From NCBI GenBank assembly GCA_964348665.1, contig CAYGDP010000009.1, positions 117,018 to 181,017 on the forward strand: 64,000 nt of DNA, in the 5' to 3' direction. This DNA is from CAYGDP01 sp964348665. GTDB taxonomy: Bacteria > Verrucomicrobiota > Verrucomicrobiia > Palsa-1439 > CAYGDP01. Shown one piece after another: positions 8,938-17,611 of this stretch; position 1 is the first letter of the stretch, and each line of letters starts with the position of its first letter. The translations under genes were made by a program, and so were the position numbers. The notes beneath the pieces are model-generated. The model was given only the letters and a program-made list of their open reading frames with translations, had not been told where the DNA came from and searched no databases.

Positions 8938-10662
8938 AAGAAAAACGCCAAAATGGAATAGCAGATTTACCATGAACCATACTCCCCAGTAATTTACTCT
9001 CAAGTAATCCGGAGACTGAGTTCTAACGGCATAAACCAGCGTGGCCGGGCTTAGTAACGAAATGGAAGTGATGTCCCCGATGGTAAAACAATTATTTTGG
9101 CATCGAACCAACCTGTCCCAGGCGAAATTCGTGATGACGCCAAGAACGACCGGCAAAAACATCCAACAGACTAGGCCAGACAAGGCGAAGAGTACGGCTT
9201 TACCGCGATCGCGAGACTGCTGTCCGATCCAAAAACCAAACCAGGAACAAGTCGGTAGATAAATGACGGTGGCCGCGCCTAGTAGAAACAAATATTGCAA
9301 TGGATACATCTCGTCGTTGCTTCTCCTTCGCCAAGACGAAGTAAAACTCCAAGCGTTTGTCTCGATGCGAGACCACAATTCCAACATTATTAGTGCAAGT
9401 AGTGCAATCGCAAAAATAATCCAAAGACGAAACTGTGCGCGGGACTTTTGGCGAATGATTTCCTCACCCGTCAGAGGTGTGCAGGCTAGCACTTCAAGTG
9501 TTTGGTTGCTGCGTTCTGTCGCAATGGAATTGACCCCCTGAACTGTCGCCACCAATGCAGACAATCCGAATAGAAGGAAAATAAGAACGGTGGCGGCGGA
9601 TTGAGCGACATTGGCGTACCCGGTCCATTCAATTCCAAAGACCATGAATAATAATACTACACCGTCTACTAGCACAAGTACGAGTAAGAGATTCGGAATC
9701 CCGCCTAGCGCTCCTTTGGAATGTTCTCGCCAAGCAATTGGATCGTCCTTTAGCAACAGGACATCGTGATTATCTCTTTTCTTCCTACCACCGGTCATGC
9801 GGATACAAAATTCATTTAAATAGAGGTATATCCTTTTGGGCCACGCAATCAACCGTCGCTGTGATGAAGATCGAATGCGAAGGAAAATCAACGAGGCCAA
9901 CAAAAACATGATTATACTCGCGCCAATGACCGTGCTCTCAAACAGAATGTCGCCAAAGGGTTTCATCTTTGTGCTGGAAAACACGAACGGTGGAAGATGC
10001 AATAGCAACATATCAGCGGTGATCTGCGACGGAATCCATTGTAACTCCCTCAGCCACATCGTTATGATGGCAGGCAAAAAAGAAATACCCGCCAATCCAA
10101 GGTACGCAAAGACAACCGCTCCTGTTGTCGTTTGGAAAAACGCTGAGGCCATCAACGCGAATGCGCCGACCTGCAGGCAGGCCAGAGCCAGCAGGTAAAA
10201 ACCGCTGGCGACAGCGTCCGGCGACACTCCGCCCAGCGCATAAGCAACCGCCAATAACGGTAGCGTGAGCAGGAGCAACGAAAACATCGGGATGAGCCGG
10301 CCAAGATATTTTTGCGCCAGGATTTTCCACGGATGCATCCCAGTCAGAAAGAGCAGCGGAAGCGCGTCTCGCTCTTTCTCGGAGGTGATCACCCCCGCCA
10401 TCATGGCCGGCAGCAATAGATAAATGGCGACAAATTGAAAGCCGACCAATGTAGTGAATAGTTCGTCGCCGTGACCGATGATGGCAAAGGGGTTGTGCGT
10501 ATTGGACTGGAAAAGGCTATACAGTTGCAAAAGAAAAAAACTGAACAACGCAAGCGCGAAGATCACTCGCACCGCATACGTGCGCTTTCGCGCCGCCAAC
10601 TCGGTCAATTCCTTGCCGAGCAGCGGCAACGAGAGCCGGAGAGCGGACCATTGAAATGACAT
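8884..10662 (-). CDS. ABC-2 type permease (tandem array member 2)
   Basis: A 592-residue protein, closely similar to its neighbour at 10668-12434 over the first 200 residues (GKELTELAARKRTYAVRV; EKERDALPLLFLTGMHPWKI; KYLGRLIPMFSLLLLTLPLL). It is more divergent in the middle, with a segment rich in basic residues (GGRKKRDNHDVLLLKDDPIA). The second motif is TERSNQTLEVLACTPLTGEE and the C-terminus is RADRYLGRG. The ATG at 10662 lies 5 bp after the previous stop. Its 3' end lies inside the 94-bp perfect repeat. Confidence 0.85.
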   Translation of the reverse strand: MSFQWSALRLSLPLLGKELTELAARKRTYAVRVIFALALFSFFLLQLYSLFQSNTHNPFAIIGHGDELFTTLVGFQFVAIYLLLPAMMAGVITSEKERDALPLLFLTGMHPWKILAQKYLGRLIPMFSLLLLTLPLLAVAYALGGVSPDAVASGFYLLALACLQVGAFALMASAFFQTTTGAVVFAYLGLAGISFLPAIITMWLRELQWIPSQITADMLLLHLPPFVFSSTKMKPFGDILFESTVIGASIIMFLLASLIFLRIRSSSQRRLIAWPKRIYLYLNEFCIRMTGGRKKRDNHDVLLLKDDPIAWREHSKGALGGIPNLLLVLVLVDGVVLLFMVFGIEWTGYANVAQSAATVLIFLLFGLSALVATVQGVNSIATERSNQTLEVLACTPLTGEEIIRQKSRAQFRLWIIFAIALLALIMLELWSRIETNAWSFTSSWRRRSNDEMYPLQYLFLLGAATVIYLPTCSWFGFWIGQQSRDRGKAVLFALSGLVCWMFLPVVLGVITNFAWDRLVRCQNNCFTIGDITSISLLSPATLVYAVRTQSPDYLRVNYWGVWFMVNLLFHFGVFLFFRWRCITRADRYLGRG

Positions 10663-10721
10663 CGTCTTCATCCACGACCAAGATAGCGATCTGCGCGCGT
10701 AATGCAACGCCAACGAAAGAA
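10628..10721. repeat. 94-bp perfect direct repeat spanning a permease gene junction (copy 2)
   Basis: This is the second copy of the repeat described at 8844-8937. It covers the start of the 8884-10662 permease and the last codons (RADRYLGRG) of the 10668-12434 permease. The absence of any substitution over 94 bp, while the flanking paralogous sequence has diverged, points to recent duplication or gene conversion. Confidence 0.9.
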
Positions 10722-12434
10722 CAACCCCAGAGCGGCGTGGAGAATGAGGTTGGCGGTAAATAGAGCTTCCCACGGGGTTTGGCTTTTCAGAAGGTCTCTG
10801 GCATGGGTGCGGATGCCAAAGATCAGAGTCGCAGGACTGAAGTAAAGAATCTCCTGAAACAAAATCGTCGGCTCATTCCCTAAACCATAGAAAATTTCCC
10901 GCTGCAATTCCCCCATCACACCAACAACGATCGGCAAGCCAATCCAAGTTACCAACGCTGCCAGAGATGCCAGAATTGCGCGGCTGCGTCCGCGCGACCG
11001 CAGCCCGAACCACATCCCCATCCACGAAAATGTCGGCAAATAAATAAGGACTGCTGAACAGAGAAACGCCAAATATTCCAACGGCCCGATGTTGTCTTGC
11101 TTTTGCCAATAGTTTACCCATCCCCATTGCCGATTTTTTACCGCCAGCCAGGCATCCAGCACCAGCAGCGTGAGCAACGGGATGGCAAAGACCAACCACA
11201 ACCGAAACGGTCCGCGCGATTTCTGGCGAACGATTTCCGCGCCGCTCAACGGAGTGGTCGCCAACACTTCCAGCGTTTCGTAGGCGCGTTCATGGGAGAT
11301 GACCGTGGCGCTGCGCACCGTCACCGCGAGTGCGGCCAGCGCGAAGGTCAGAAAAAAAAGTACAGAGATCGTCTCGATTGAATTGGAGAAGGAAGAGGAT
11401 GAACCAATCCACATAAACCAAACAACGACCATTACAACGATGGATTCCAATACCACGAGGATGCGGAAGAGATACCGAACAGTGCCGAGCGGTCGTTTCT
11501 GCGTCTCGCGCCACGCGATTGGTTCGTTGGCCGGCAGCGAGTTGTCTTCCTTTACCAACACCGGCAATCCTTCGTTCAACTTCATCCAGAACGCGTCCAT
11601 CCTCTTGAACACATTCATCGGCCATTGGATCGGTCGGCGTCGAACGGTCGCGCGCGTGCGGAGGAAGACCAGCGTGCACGTGAGCAGCAGTGGGATGGTC
11701 AAGAGAATCGTCAAGCTCTTCGCCAGAACTCTCGCGTACGGTCTCCGCAGGGTCTCCTCAAATACGTAAGGCGCGAGATGCGACAAAAGAAAGTTTACGT
11801 TAAATCGATCAATCCAATTTAATTCAATCAGCAATAACACGCTCCAAGCCGGTCCGAACGAGAAAACCACCAACCCCACATACGACATGACCACAGCGGC
11901 GGCCGTTGTTTTGCAAAACGCCGAAACCATCAGCGCGAAGGCGCCAACCTGCAGGCAGGTCAGAACGAGCAGATAAAATCCATTAGCAACTGCATCCGCC
12001 GACACGCCGCCCAGCGCATATGCTACCGCCAATAATGGCAGCGTGAGCAGGAGCAGCGAAAACATTGGGATGAGTCGGCCCAGATATTTTTGCGCCAAGA
12101 TTTCCCACGGACGCATTTCCGTGAGGAAAAGCAACGACAACGAATCGCGTTCCTTCTCGCTGGTAATCACCCCCGCCATCATGGCCGGCAGCAACAGATA
12201 GATGGCGACGAATTGAAAGTCGACCAGCGCGGTGAATAAATAGTCACCTCGACCAATGATGGCGAAGGGATTGCCCCGGGAAAATTGGAATAAAATGAAA
12301 AGCACGAACCCGAAAAAACCGAACAAGATCAGTGCGAAGATCACGCGCACCGCATACGTGCGCTTGCGCGCCGCCAATTCGGTCAATTCCTTGCCAAGCA
12401 ACGGGAACGAAGGTCGCAGCGCGGTGAGGTTCAT
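10668..12434 (-). CDS. ABC-2 type permease (tandem array member 3)
   Basis: A 588-residue membrane protein that starts MNLTALRPSFPLLGKELTEL. The motifs are EKERDSLSLLFLTEMRPWEI (near 90) and HERAYETLEVLATTPLSGAE (near 390), and the C-terminus is RADRYLGRG. The relic at 6917-7115 has nearly the same N-terminus, so the relic probably derives from a copy of this gene. The start lies 10 bp after the stop of 12445-14133. Confidence 0.87.
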   Translation of the reverse strand: MNLTALRPSFPLLGKELTELAARKRTYAVRVIFALILFGFFGFVLFILFQFSRGNPFAIIGRGDYLFTALVDFQFVAIYLLLPAMMAGVITSEKERDSLSLLFLTEMRPWEILAQKYLGRLIPMFSLLLLTLPLLAVAYALGGVSADAVANGFYLLVLTCLQVGAFALMVSAFCKTTAAAVVMSYVGLVVFSFGPAWSVLLLIELNWIDRFNVNFLLSHLAPYVFEETLRRPYARVLAKSLTILLTIPLLLTCTLVFLRTRATVRRRPIQWPMNVFKRMDAFWMKLNEGLPVLVKEDNSLPANEPIAWRETQKRPLGTVRYLFRILVVLESIVVMVVVWFMWIGSSSSFSNSIETISVLFFLTFALAALAVTVRSATVISHERAYETLEVLATTPLSGAEIVRQKSRGPFRLWLVFAIPLLTLLVLDAWLAVKNRQWGWVNYWQKQDNIGPLEYLAFLCSAVLIYLPTFSWMGMWFGLRSRGRSRAILASLAALVTWIGLPIVVGVMGELQREIFYGLGNEPTILFQEILYFSPATLIFGIRTHARDLLKSQTPWEALFTANLILHAALGLFFRWRCITRADRYLGRG

Positions 12435-12444
12435 CCCATTTCCT

Positions 12445-14133
12445 TCAAGTTCTCCCCAGTAATTTATCGGCGCGGCGCAGACAGAGATCGCGAAATAGAA
12501 TGACGATTGCTAAGTAAGAAAGGAAATTGATAGCGATGTCATTTAGTCCAATGAACGCGTTGAACATGGATGATTCAGCAACGCTAATAATTTTCACTGG
12601 ACTGAGATAAGGCAGATACTCCATGATTAACCCACTAAAATTCTTCCAGAAGCTCATGTCCATACTCGATTTAATTTGGTTTGCTGATGGCAACCATTGC
12701 TGTAATAAGTACGGACCGGTACACCAAATCACAACGATTACAATCGCCAGCATCAGCGCGCGGGCGCGGTTTTTGATTCGCAGACCTATCCACATCCCAA
12801 ACCACCCCAGGAGTGGAAGATAAATCGCAACGGAAAGAAAGGAAGCGATTAAATAAAGTAGTAACGAATGAAGCTCTGGATCATACGAATTTCGAAGACC
12901 GGGTTCATAGGTATAGCTGTGTCTCTCCGTCCACGCCTCCAACAAAAAAATCGTCAGGAACGGCACGAGGAGGACATAGCACAGCCGCCAAATGGGGCGA
13001 AGTTTTTGCTGGATGATCTCGCGGGCTTCGAGCGGCGTGGTCAGCAGCACTTCGAGGGTTTGATTCATCCGCTCTGTGCTGATGGCGCTAACGCTTTGGA
13101 GCAGGATGCCGAACGCGGCGATCATCCACAGAAAATAGAGCATCACCGATAACTCGATGCGTTGGCCGCGATCATAGCCGCCATAGTAACCAAAAAGCCA
13201 GACCAATAGAATGGGAACTTCGAGCACGACCAGCAGGCGGAAGATGTATTGGGATTTGCTCAAGGCGCGTTTGCTGACTTCGCGCCACGCGATCGGGTCG
13301 GCGTCGGGCAAGGTCGCTCGATTCTTAACGACATGCCTGCCGCCAAAACTCTCCCAGAACTTGTCCACTTCCTTGAGGAATCCGAGCATGGGGCTGCGCG
13401 GCGGGATGAAGGCGCGTTGCACGAGATAATGTTTTGCCACGGCGAGAAAAATCAGCGTGGTGCCGAGCGATGGGATGCTGGTGGCCGTCATCATGATACC
13501 GCCAGCGGCGCCGCGCATGCCAAACGATAGCAAGGTGCCTGAAAATGCTCCACAAGTGCACCACCAGACCAGCGGCGAAAGAAGATATGCGCTTAACAAC
13601 GCTTGCAGTGTCGTGGAGGCAAACGCGGAAAACATCAGCGTGATCGCGCCCATGTGCGCGGAGAATGTAACGAGGGAAACAATCCCGCCAAACAACGTCA
13701 CCGGCGAAATGCCGCCGAACGAATACGCCACGGCCATGAGCGGCATCGAGAGCAGCAAAAACGTGAACATCGGCACCAGCCGCGAAAGGTATTTTTGCCA
13801 GATGATCGCCCAGGGTTTCATCTCGGTGAGAAAAAGCAGGTGAAGCGAGTCGCGCTCTTTCTCCTGCGCGATCGCGCCGGCCATCAACGGCGGCGTGAAG
13901 AGGTAAATGCCCCCCATTTGCGCCCGCACCAGAAACTTGAACATTTCTTCCCCAGTGCCGAGCACCCGGTCAATGCTCGACCCGGCTTGCTCCAGGAACA
14001 TATAAAAATAGGAGCAGAACACGGTGAAAAGCAGAATCGCGTACACCATCCGGCCCGCGTAGGTTCGCTGTTGCTGCGCCAATTCCAGCAGCTCTTTTTT
14101 TAGCAGCGGCAAATCGAAAATGGGAAGTCTCAT
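12445..14133 (-). CDS. ABC-2 type permease (tandem array member 4)
   Basis: A 562-residue, first-transcribed member of the array and the most diverged. It begins MRLPIFDLPLLKKELLELAQ. Motif 1 is EKERDSLHLLFLTEMKPWAI and motif 2 is TERMNQTLEVLLTTPLEARE. The end, RRADKLLGRT, is still recognisable as the array signature. It lies downstream of the ATPase at 14294-15334 with a repeat-filled 160-bp gap between them. Confidence 0.87.
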   Translation of the reverse strand: MRLPIFDLPLLKKELLELAQQQRTYAGRMVYAILLFTVFCSYFYMFLEQAGSSIDRVLGTGEEMFKFLVRAQMGGIYLFTPPLMAGAIAQEKERDSLHLLFLTEMKPWAIIWQKYLSRLVPMFTFLLLSMPLMAVAYSFGGISPVTLFGGIVSLVTFSAHMGAITLMFSAFASTTLQALLSAYLLSPLVWWCTCGAFSGTLLSFGMRGAAGGIMMTATSIPSLGTTLIFLAVAKHYLVQRAFIPPRSPMLGFLKEVDKFWESFGGRHVVKNRATLPDADPIAWREVSKRALSKSQYIFRLLVVLEVPILLVWLFGYYGGYDRGQRIELSVMLYFLWMIAAFGILLQSVSAISTERMNQTLEVLLTTPLEAREIIQQKLRPIWRLCYVLLVPFLTIFLLEAWTERHSYTYEPGLRNSYDPELHSLLLYLIASFLSVAIYLPLLGWFGMWIGLRIKNRARALMLAIVIVVIWCTGPYLLQQWLPSANQIKSSMDMSFWKNFSGLIMEYLPYLSPVKIISVAESSMFNAFIGLNDIAINFLSYLAIVILFRDLCLRRADKLLGRT

Positions 14134-14189
14134 TGCGCAAGAAATCGTTTCGAGCCTGGGGCATAAAAAAACTCCAGAGAACCCTCAAA

Positions 14190-14288
14190 CTTCAAGCGAC
14201 AAATTGTAGCTCTATCGAAGCTGCGACTGGGGTATGGGTCTTGCTGCTTGAATTTTCCCTGAAGTTTTAAGTTTGGAGTTTGGAGTTT
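14190..14288. repeat. Family A intergenic palindrome
   Basis: The left part reads GAACCCTCAAACTTCAAGC and the right part GCTTGAATTTTCCCTGAAG, ending in tandem TTTGGAGTTTGGAGTTT. The same pair of half-sites (ACCCTCA..TTCAAGC and GCTTGAA..TTTCCCTGAAGTTT) recurs at 21668-21803. It fills the gap between ATPase and permease. Confidence 0.7.
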
Positions 14289-14293
14289 CTCCG

Positions 14294-15334
14294 TCACGCC
14301 GTTTTCCCTTCCGTCAGCTTCATAAACGCCGTTTCCATGTCCATCGCTTCCGGCTGGAACATATACACGCGAGCACCGAGCGCGTGGAGCTTGGCAAGTA
14401 ATTCTTCCGGCGGCAATTCCTCCTCGCGCGCCTGAATCGAGAGCCGGTCAATCTGTTGCTCGATTTGGATGACCCCGCGGATGGCGCGGATTTTGTCCAC
14501 CATGCCATCTTGCAAGTTCGTGACCTGCGCGTGGATGATCCGCATCATCCCCAGCTTGCGGTACAATTCCTGCAACGAACCTTCGGCAACCATCTGACCG
14601 GCCTCGATGATGCCGATGCGCGTGCAAAATTGCGCTAGCTCGTGAAGAATATGGCTGGAGATGAGAATCGTCTTGCCCATTTTCTTCAGTTCTTTGAGTA
14701 ATTCGCGCATTTCGATGCGCGCGCGAGGATCCAGCCCGCTGGCCGGTTCGTCCAGCAGGAGCAGGTCGGGATCGTGAAGCAGCACGCGCGCGATGCTAAG
14801 ACGTTGTTTCATCCCGCGCGAAAGCGAGTCTACTTGCGAATCGAGTTTGTGGGAGAGATCCGTCAGAGAGAGCACGTCGCCAACAATGCCTTCCCGTTTG
14901 CCCGGATCGATCTTGTAAGCGGCGGCGAAGAAATGAAGGTATTCTTTCACCGTCAGGTCTTCGTACACGCCGAAACTGTCCGGCACATAACCGATGCGTT
15001 TGCGAACGCGTTGCGGCATCGTGGCCACGTCAATTCCATTCACCCGCACGTAGCCGCCGGTCGGTTTGAGCAACGTCGCCATGACCTTGATCGTGCTGGT
15101 CTTGCCGGCGCCGTTCGGGCCGATGAACCCAAACACTTCACCGCGCGGGATGTTGAAAGTCACGCCGCGCACGGCCGTGAATTGTCCGTAGCGCACCCAA
15201 AGATTTTGCACTTCGACAAATGGCGGCGGATGCACCGGCGGCGCATCAACGGGCGGCGTCTCCTCCGGGGTCGGCATTTGCAGGGGGATATCAGCCGGGT
15301 CACCGGCCTGGTTGTGAATCGGTGGTTGTTCCAT
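14294..15334 (-). CDS. ABC transporter ATP-binding protein
   Basis: A 346-residue ATPase. A proline-rich N-terminal tail of about 40 residues (MEQPPIHNQAGD...PPVHPPP) precedes the ABC domain: Walker A GPNGAGKTSTIK (about 73), signature LSRGMKQRL (about 173), Walker B LLLLDEPASGLDPRARI (about 193) and ISSHILHELAQF. The C-terminal domain ends in MDMETAFMKLTEGK. A good Shine-Dalgarno sequence (AAGGAGA, 6 nt before ATG) supports the start. It is probably the motor for the four-permease array downstream. It is clearly paralogous to 4141-5097. Confidence 0.93.
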   Translation of the reverse strand: MEQPPIHNQAGDPADIPLQMPTPEETPPVDAPPVHPPPFVEVQNLWVRYGQFTAVRGVTFNIPRGEVFGFIGPNGAGKTSTIKVMATLLKPTGGYVRVNGIDVATMPQRVRKRIGYVPDSFGVYEDLTVKEYLHFFAAAYKIDPGKREGIVGDVLSLTDLSHKLDSQVDSLSRGMKQRLSIARVLLHDPDLLLLDEPASGLDPRARIEMRELLKELKKMGKTILISSHILHELAQFCTRIGIIEAGQMVAEGSLQELYRKLGMMRIIHAQVTNLQDGMVDKIRAIRGVIQIEQQIDRLSIQAREEELPPEELLAKLHALGARVYMFQPEAMDMETAFMKLTEGKTA

Positions 15335-15346
15335 GGTCGTCTCCTT

Positions 15347-17611
15347 CTATTCTACAATGGCAGTCCCGATCGGTGAATCGGTCGCCGAGCGCGCGGCAAT
15401 CCCCGTGGATTGGCCGTATAACAATCGTCGAAACACCCGGATCTCGTTGCCCTCGCGAGCGATAACAACAATTAAGGCTTGGTTCCCGTCAGTCGAATCG
15501 AGCAATGGCAAATCATCCAGATGGCCGCCACCGGTCGGCGAGAGCCGAGACAAGGGAGAATTACTTAAGATGGGATCACTGGAGCAGATGGCGTGGAGAA
15601 TCACACTGGGCATCAGTTCTCCGCCGGATATGATTCTGATTTGCCCGCCATACCCCGAACCTGATTCGGCGCCACCCCAGTTTACTTTCGACGTGTCCGT
15701 TTTCGAGTCAAACGTGAACATCCGATTGAGTTGCCAGCTCCACTGGCCAATGAATTGATGCGTTTGATATTGGGTTGGGATACGACCGTCGTAGGTGATG
15801 ACGTCCGATCGTCCTTCGGAGAGATTGACGATTTGACTTTGGCCGCGCTGGTAGGGGTCGGTTTGCACCTGTTGATGTTCCAACGGGCTGAACAGGGCGT
15901 TCTCGACCTTGGTAATGATCGGTTTTTCCTTAGCCACGAAAATCAATTCGTACCGGCTTTCCCGGAGCGGACGACCGTCTCGGGCGACATCCACAATCAC
16001 CAGCGAGTTGCGATGATCGCGACGACCGAGATACTGGGAAGAAAGATAAACAGTGAACAACGTGAACCCGATCGAAACGATGGGGAAGATGACCCAGGTG
16101 AGACGGCGCTGCTTGATCAAGCCGAGAAGAAAGTAATCCGCCGGCCCGACTGCCAGCACGAACAGCACAAGAATGAGAACGATAACGCTCAATGGAATGA
16201 GGCGGACGTTCTTGGGCAATAATGTCGTGCCGAGTTGGCTGACAAGATCGGTGCGTTCCGGTTGGCCATACTGATTGTAACGCTGTTGCGAAGTCGGTTG
16301 AATGGAAAATCCGGCTTCCTGAAGTAAATCTTTTGCGACCTGGTCCGATTGTTCTCTAGTAACCGTCTGACCTTCCGCTTGGAGCGTCGCGAGTATGTCG
16401 TTCGACAATTTCTGAATCTGTTGAGGTTGAGCAGGCGGAACATAGCCGATGTTGGCCTTCGGCTTGGGAATCTCGACTTTTCCTTTGACTTTCTGTTTTA
16501 ATTCGTCCAGCCCGACCCAGCGAGCGGTCGTTGCGAGGTTCGCCAATTGACTGGCGCGAAATTTCCAGAGATGTCCGACAAGTTGCAGCCAGTTGGCGGA
16601 ATTCAAAAACGCCGTAAATCGCTCGTCCTCTTTCGGCAATCGCAGCACCACGACCAATCGCCCCAATTCCGAGTGGAATTTCACCGCGGGGGGCGGATTG
16701 GTTTCGGCGACATATTGCAAGTGTCCCTCGCCATCGAGCCGAAACGCCGGGTCGGTCAGGTCGCGGCCCGCCAGGTCGTTCAGAAACTTGACATGATATT
16801 CTTTCAGCACGCCGCGCGGCACGACAAACAAACTGCCCCCCGCCAATGTCCATTGTTTCAAAGCGACCAGCGGTTTTTCTTTCAATTCATTGAACCCTTC
16901 GCCGACACACGCCATTACGTCATACGCGCAGTATCCTATCGGCGATAACGGCATGTCATCCGGCGGCACGCGCGGCGCGAGGTAACATGTGGGCACCGTT
17001 CGCCCCGATTGCTGGCCGGCGCGCGGATCGAACCGGTCATACCGCAGGCTTTGGAGCAGTTTTCCATCCATTTCGTTGGCGTTGGTCACCGTCAAACACT
17101 GGCCGATGATGGTGATCCGGTCCTGCGCGCCGGCCATCGAAAGCTGCCACGTGTCCGGGAAATCAAACCGTTTCTTCGCCGTGATGAAACTCATTTTGAC
17201 ATCCACTTGTGAGGTGTACCCGCGCGGATGCACCGCCGGCAACTGCCACCGGAACGTCTGGTCGCCGGTCGTCAACGCGATGTCCGGGCTGGTATAAATC
17301 GCCAGCAGTTCGCGCCCATCCATAAACCGCATCTCGACCCGCCCCTCCAGCACGCGCAGACCCGTCCACTTGAACGAGACTTCGCCCATGGCTGGCGCAT
17401 CGCTGCGCGCGCGTAGGGTCGAGGACTTGAAATTCACTTCCAGAGTTTCCTTGAGAGGAGCCTGCGCCATTATGGCGCAGGGAAACCCCAAAAAACAAAA
17501 ACCAATCACCAAAGAATACCCAAAACCCAATACCCAAACTCTAAACACGAGGCTTGAAGCTTGGTGCTTGGTTTTTCTTTGGGGTTTGGGGGTTGGTGCT
17601 TGGAGTTTCAT
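15347..17611 (-). CDS. Membrane-anchored accessory protein with repeat-encoded signal peptide
   Basis: A 754-residue protein. The start ATG at 17611 is fixed by a GGAGGA Shine-Dalgarno sequence and an ATGA overlap with the upstream vWA gene. The first 47 residues (MKLQAPTPKPQRKTKHQ... then LVIGFCFLGFPCAIMAQA) are translated from family A repeat DNA, yet they form a usable signal peptide: a basic n-region, a hydrophobic core and an AMA-like cleavage site. A beta-rich extracytoplasmic part follows, then helices around residues 500-560 (SVIVLILVLFVLAVGPADYF; WVIFPIVSIGFTLFTVYL) and a final soluble domain. The layout matches 5094-6920. An alternative internal start at 17470 would lose the signal peptide and has no support. 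Confidence 0.75.
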   Translation of the reverse strand: MKLQAPTPKPQRKTKHQASSLVFRVWVLGFGYSLVIGFCFLGFPCAIMAQAPLKETLEVNFKSSTLRARSDAPAMGEVSFKWTGLRVLEGRVEMRFMDGRELLAIYTSPDIALTTGDQTFRWQLPAVHPRGYTSQVDVKMSFITAKKRFDFPDTWQLSMAGAQDRITIIGQCLTVTNANEMDGKLLQSLRYDRFDPRAGQQSGRTVPTCYLAPRVPPDDMPLSPIGYCAYDVMACVGEGFNELKEKPLVALKQWTLAGGSLFVVPRGVLKEYHVKFLNDLAGRDLTDPAFRLDGEGHLQYVAETNPPPAVKFHSELGRLVVVLRLPKEDERFTAFLNSANWLQLVGHLWKFRASQLANLATTARWVGLDELKQKVKGKVEIPKPKANIGYVPPAQPQQIQKLSNDILATLQAEGQTVTREQSDQVAKDLLQEAGFSIQPTSQQRYNQYGQPERTDLVSQLGTTLLPKNVRLIPLSVIVLILVLFVLAVGPADYFLLGLIKQRRLTWVIFPIVSIGFTLFTVYLSSQYLGRRDHRNSLVIVDVARDGRPLRESRYELIFVAKEKPIITKVENALFSPLEHQQVQTDPYQRGQSQIVNLSEGRSDVITYDGRIPTQYQTHQFIGQWSWQLNRMFTFDSKTDTSKVNWGGAESGSGYGGQIRIISGGELMPSVILHAICSSDPILSNSPLSRLSPTGGGHLDDLPLLDSTDGNQALIVVIAREGNEIRVFRRLLYGQSTGIAARSATDSPIGTAIVE
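17480..17605. repeat. Family A repeat inside a coding sequence
   Basis: Blocks such as AACCCAATACCCAAACTC and TTGGTGCTTGG, typical of the intergenic family A repeat, lie wholly inside the 5' end of the 15347-17611 gene and encode its n-region and signal peptide. Confidence 0.7.
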
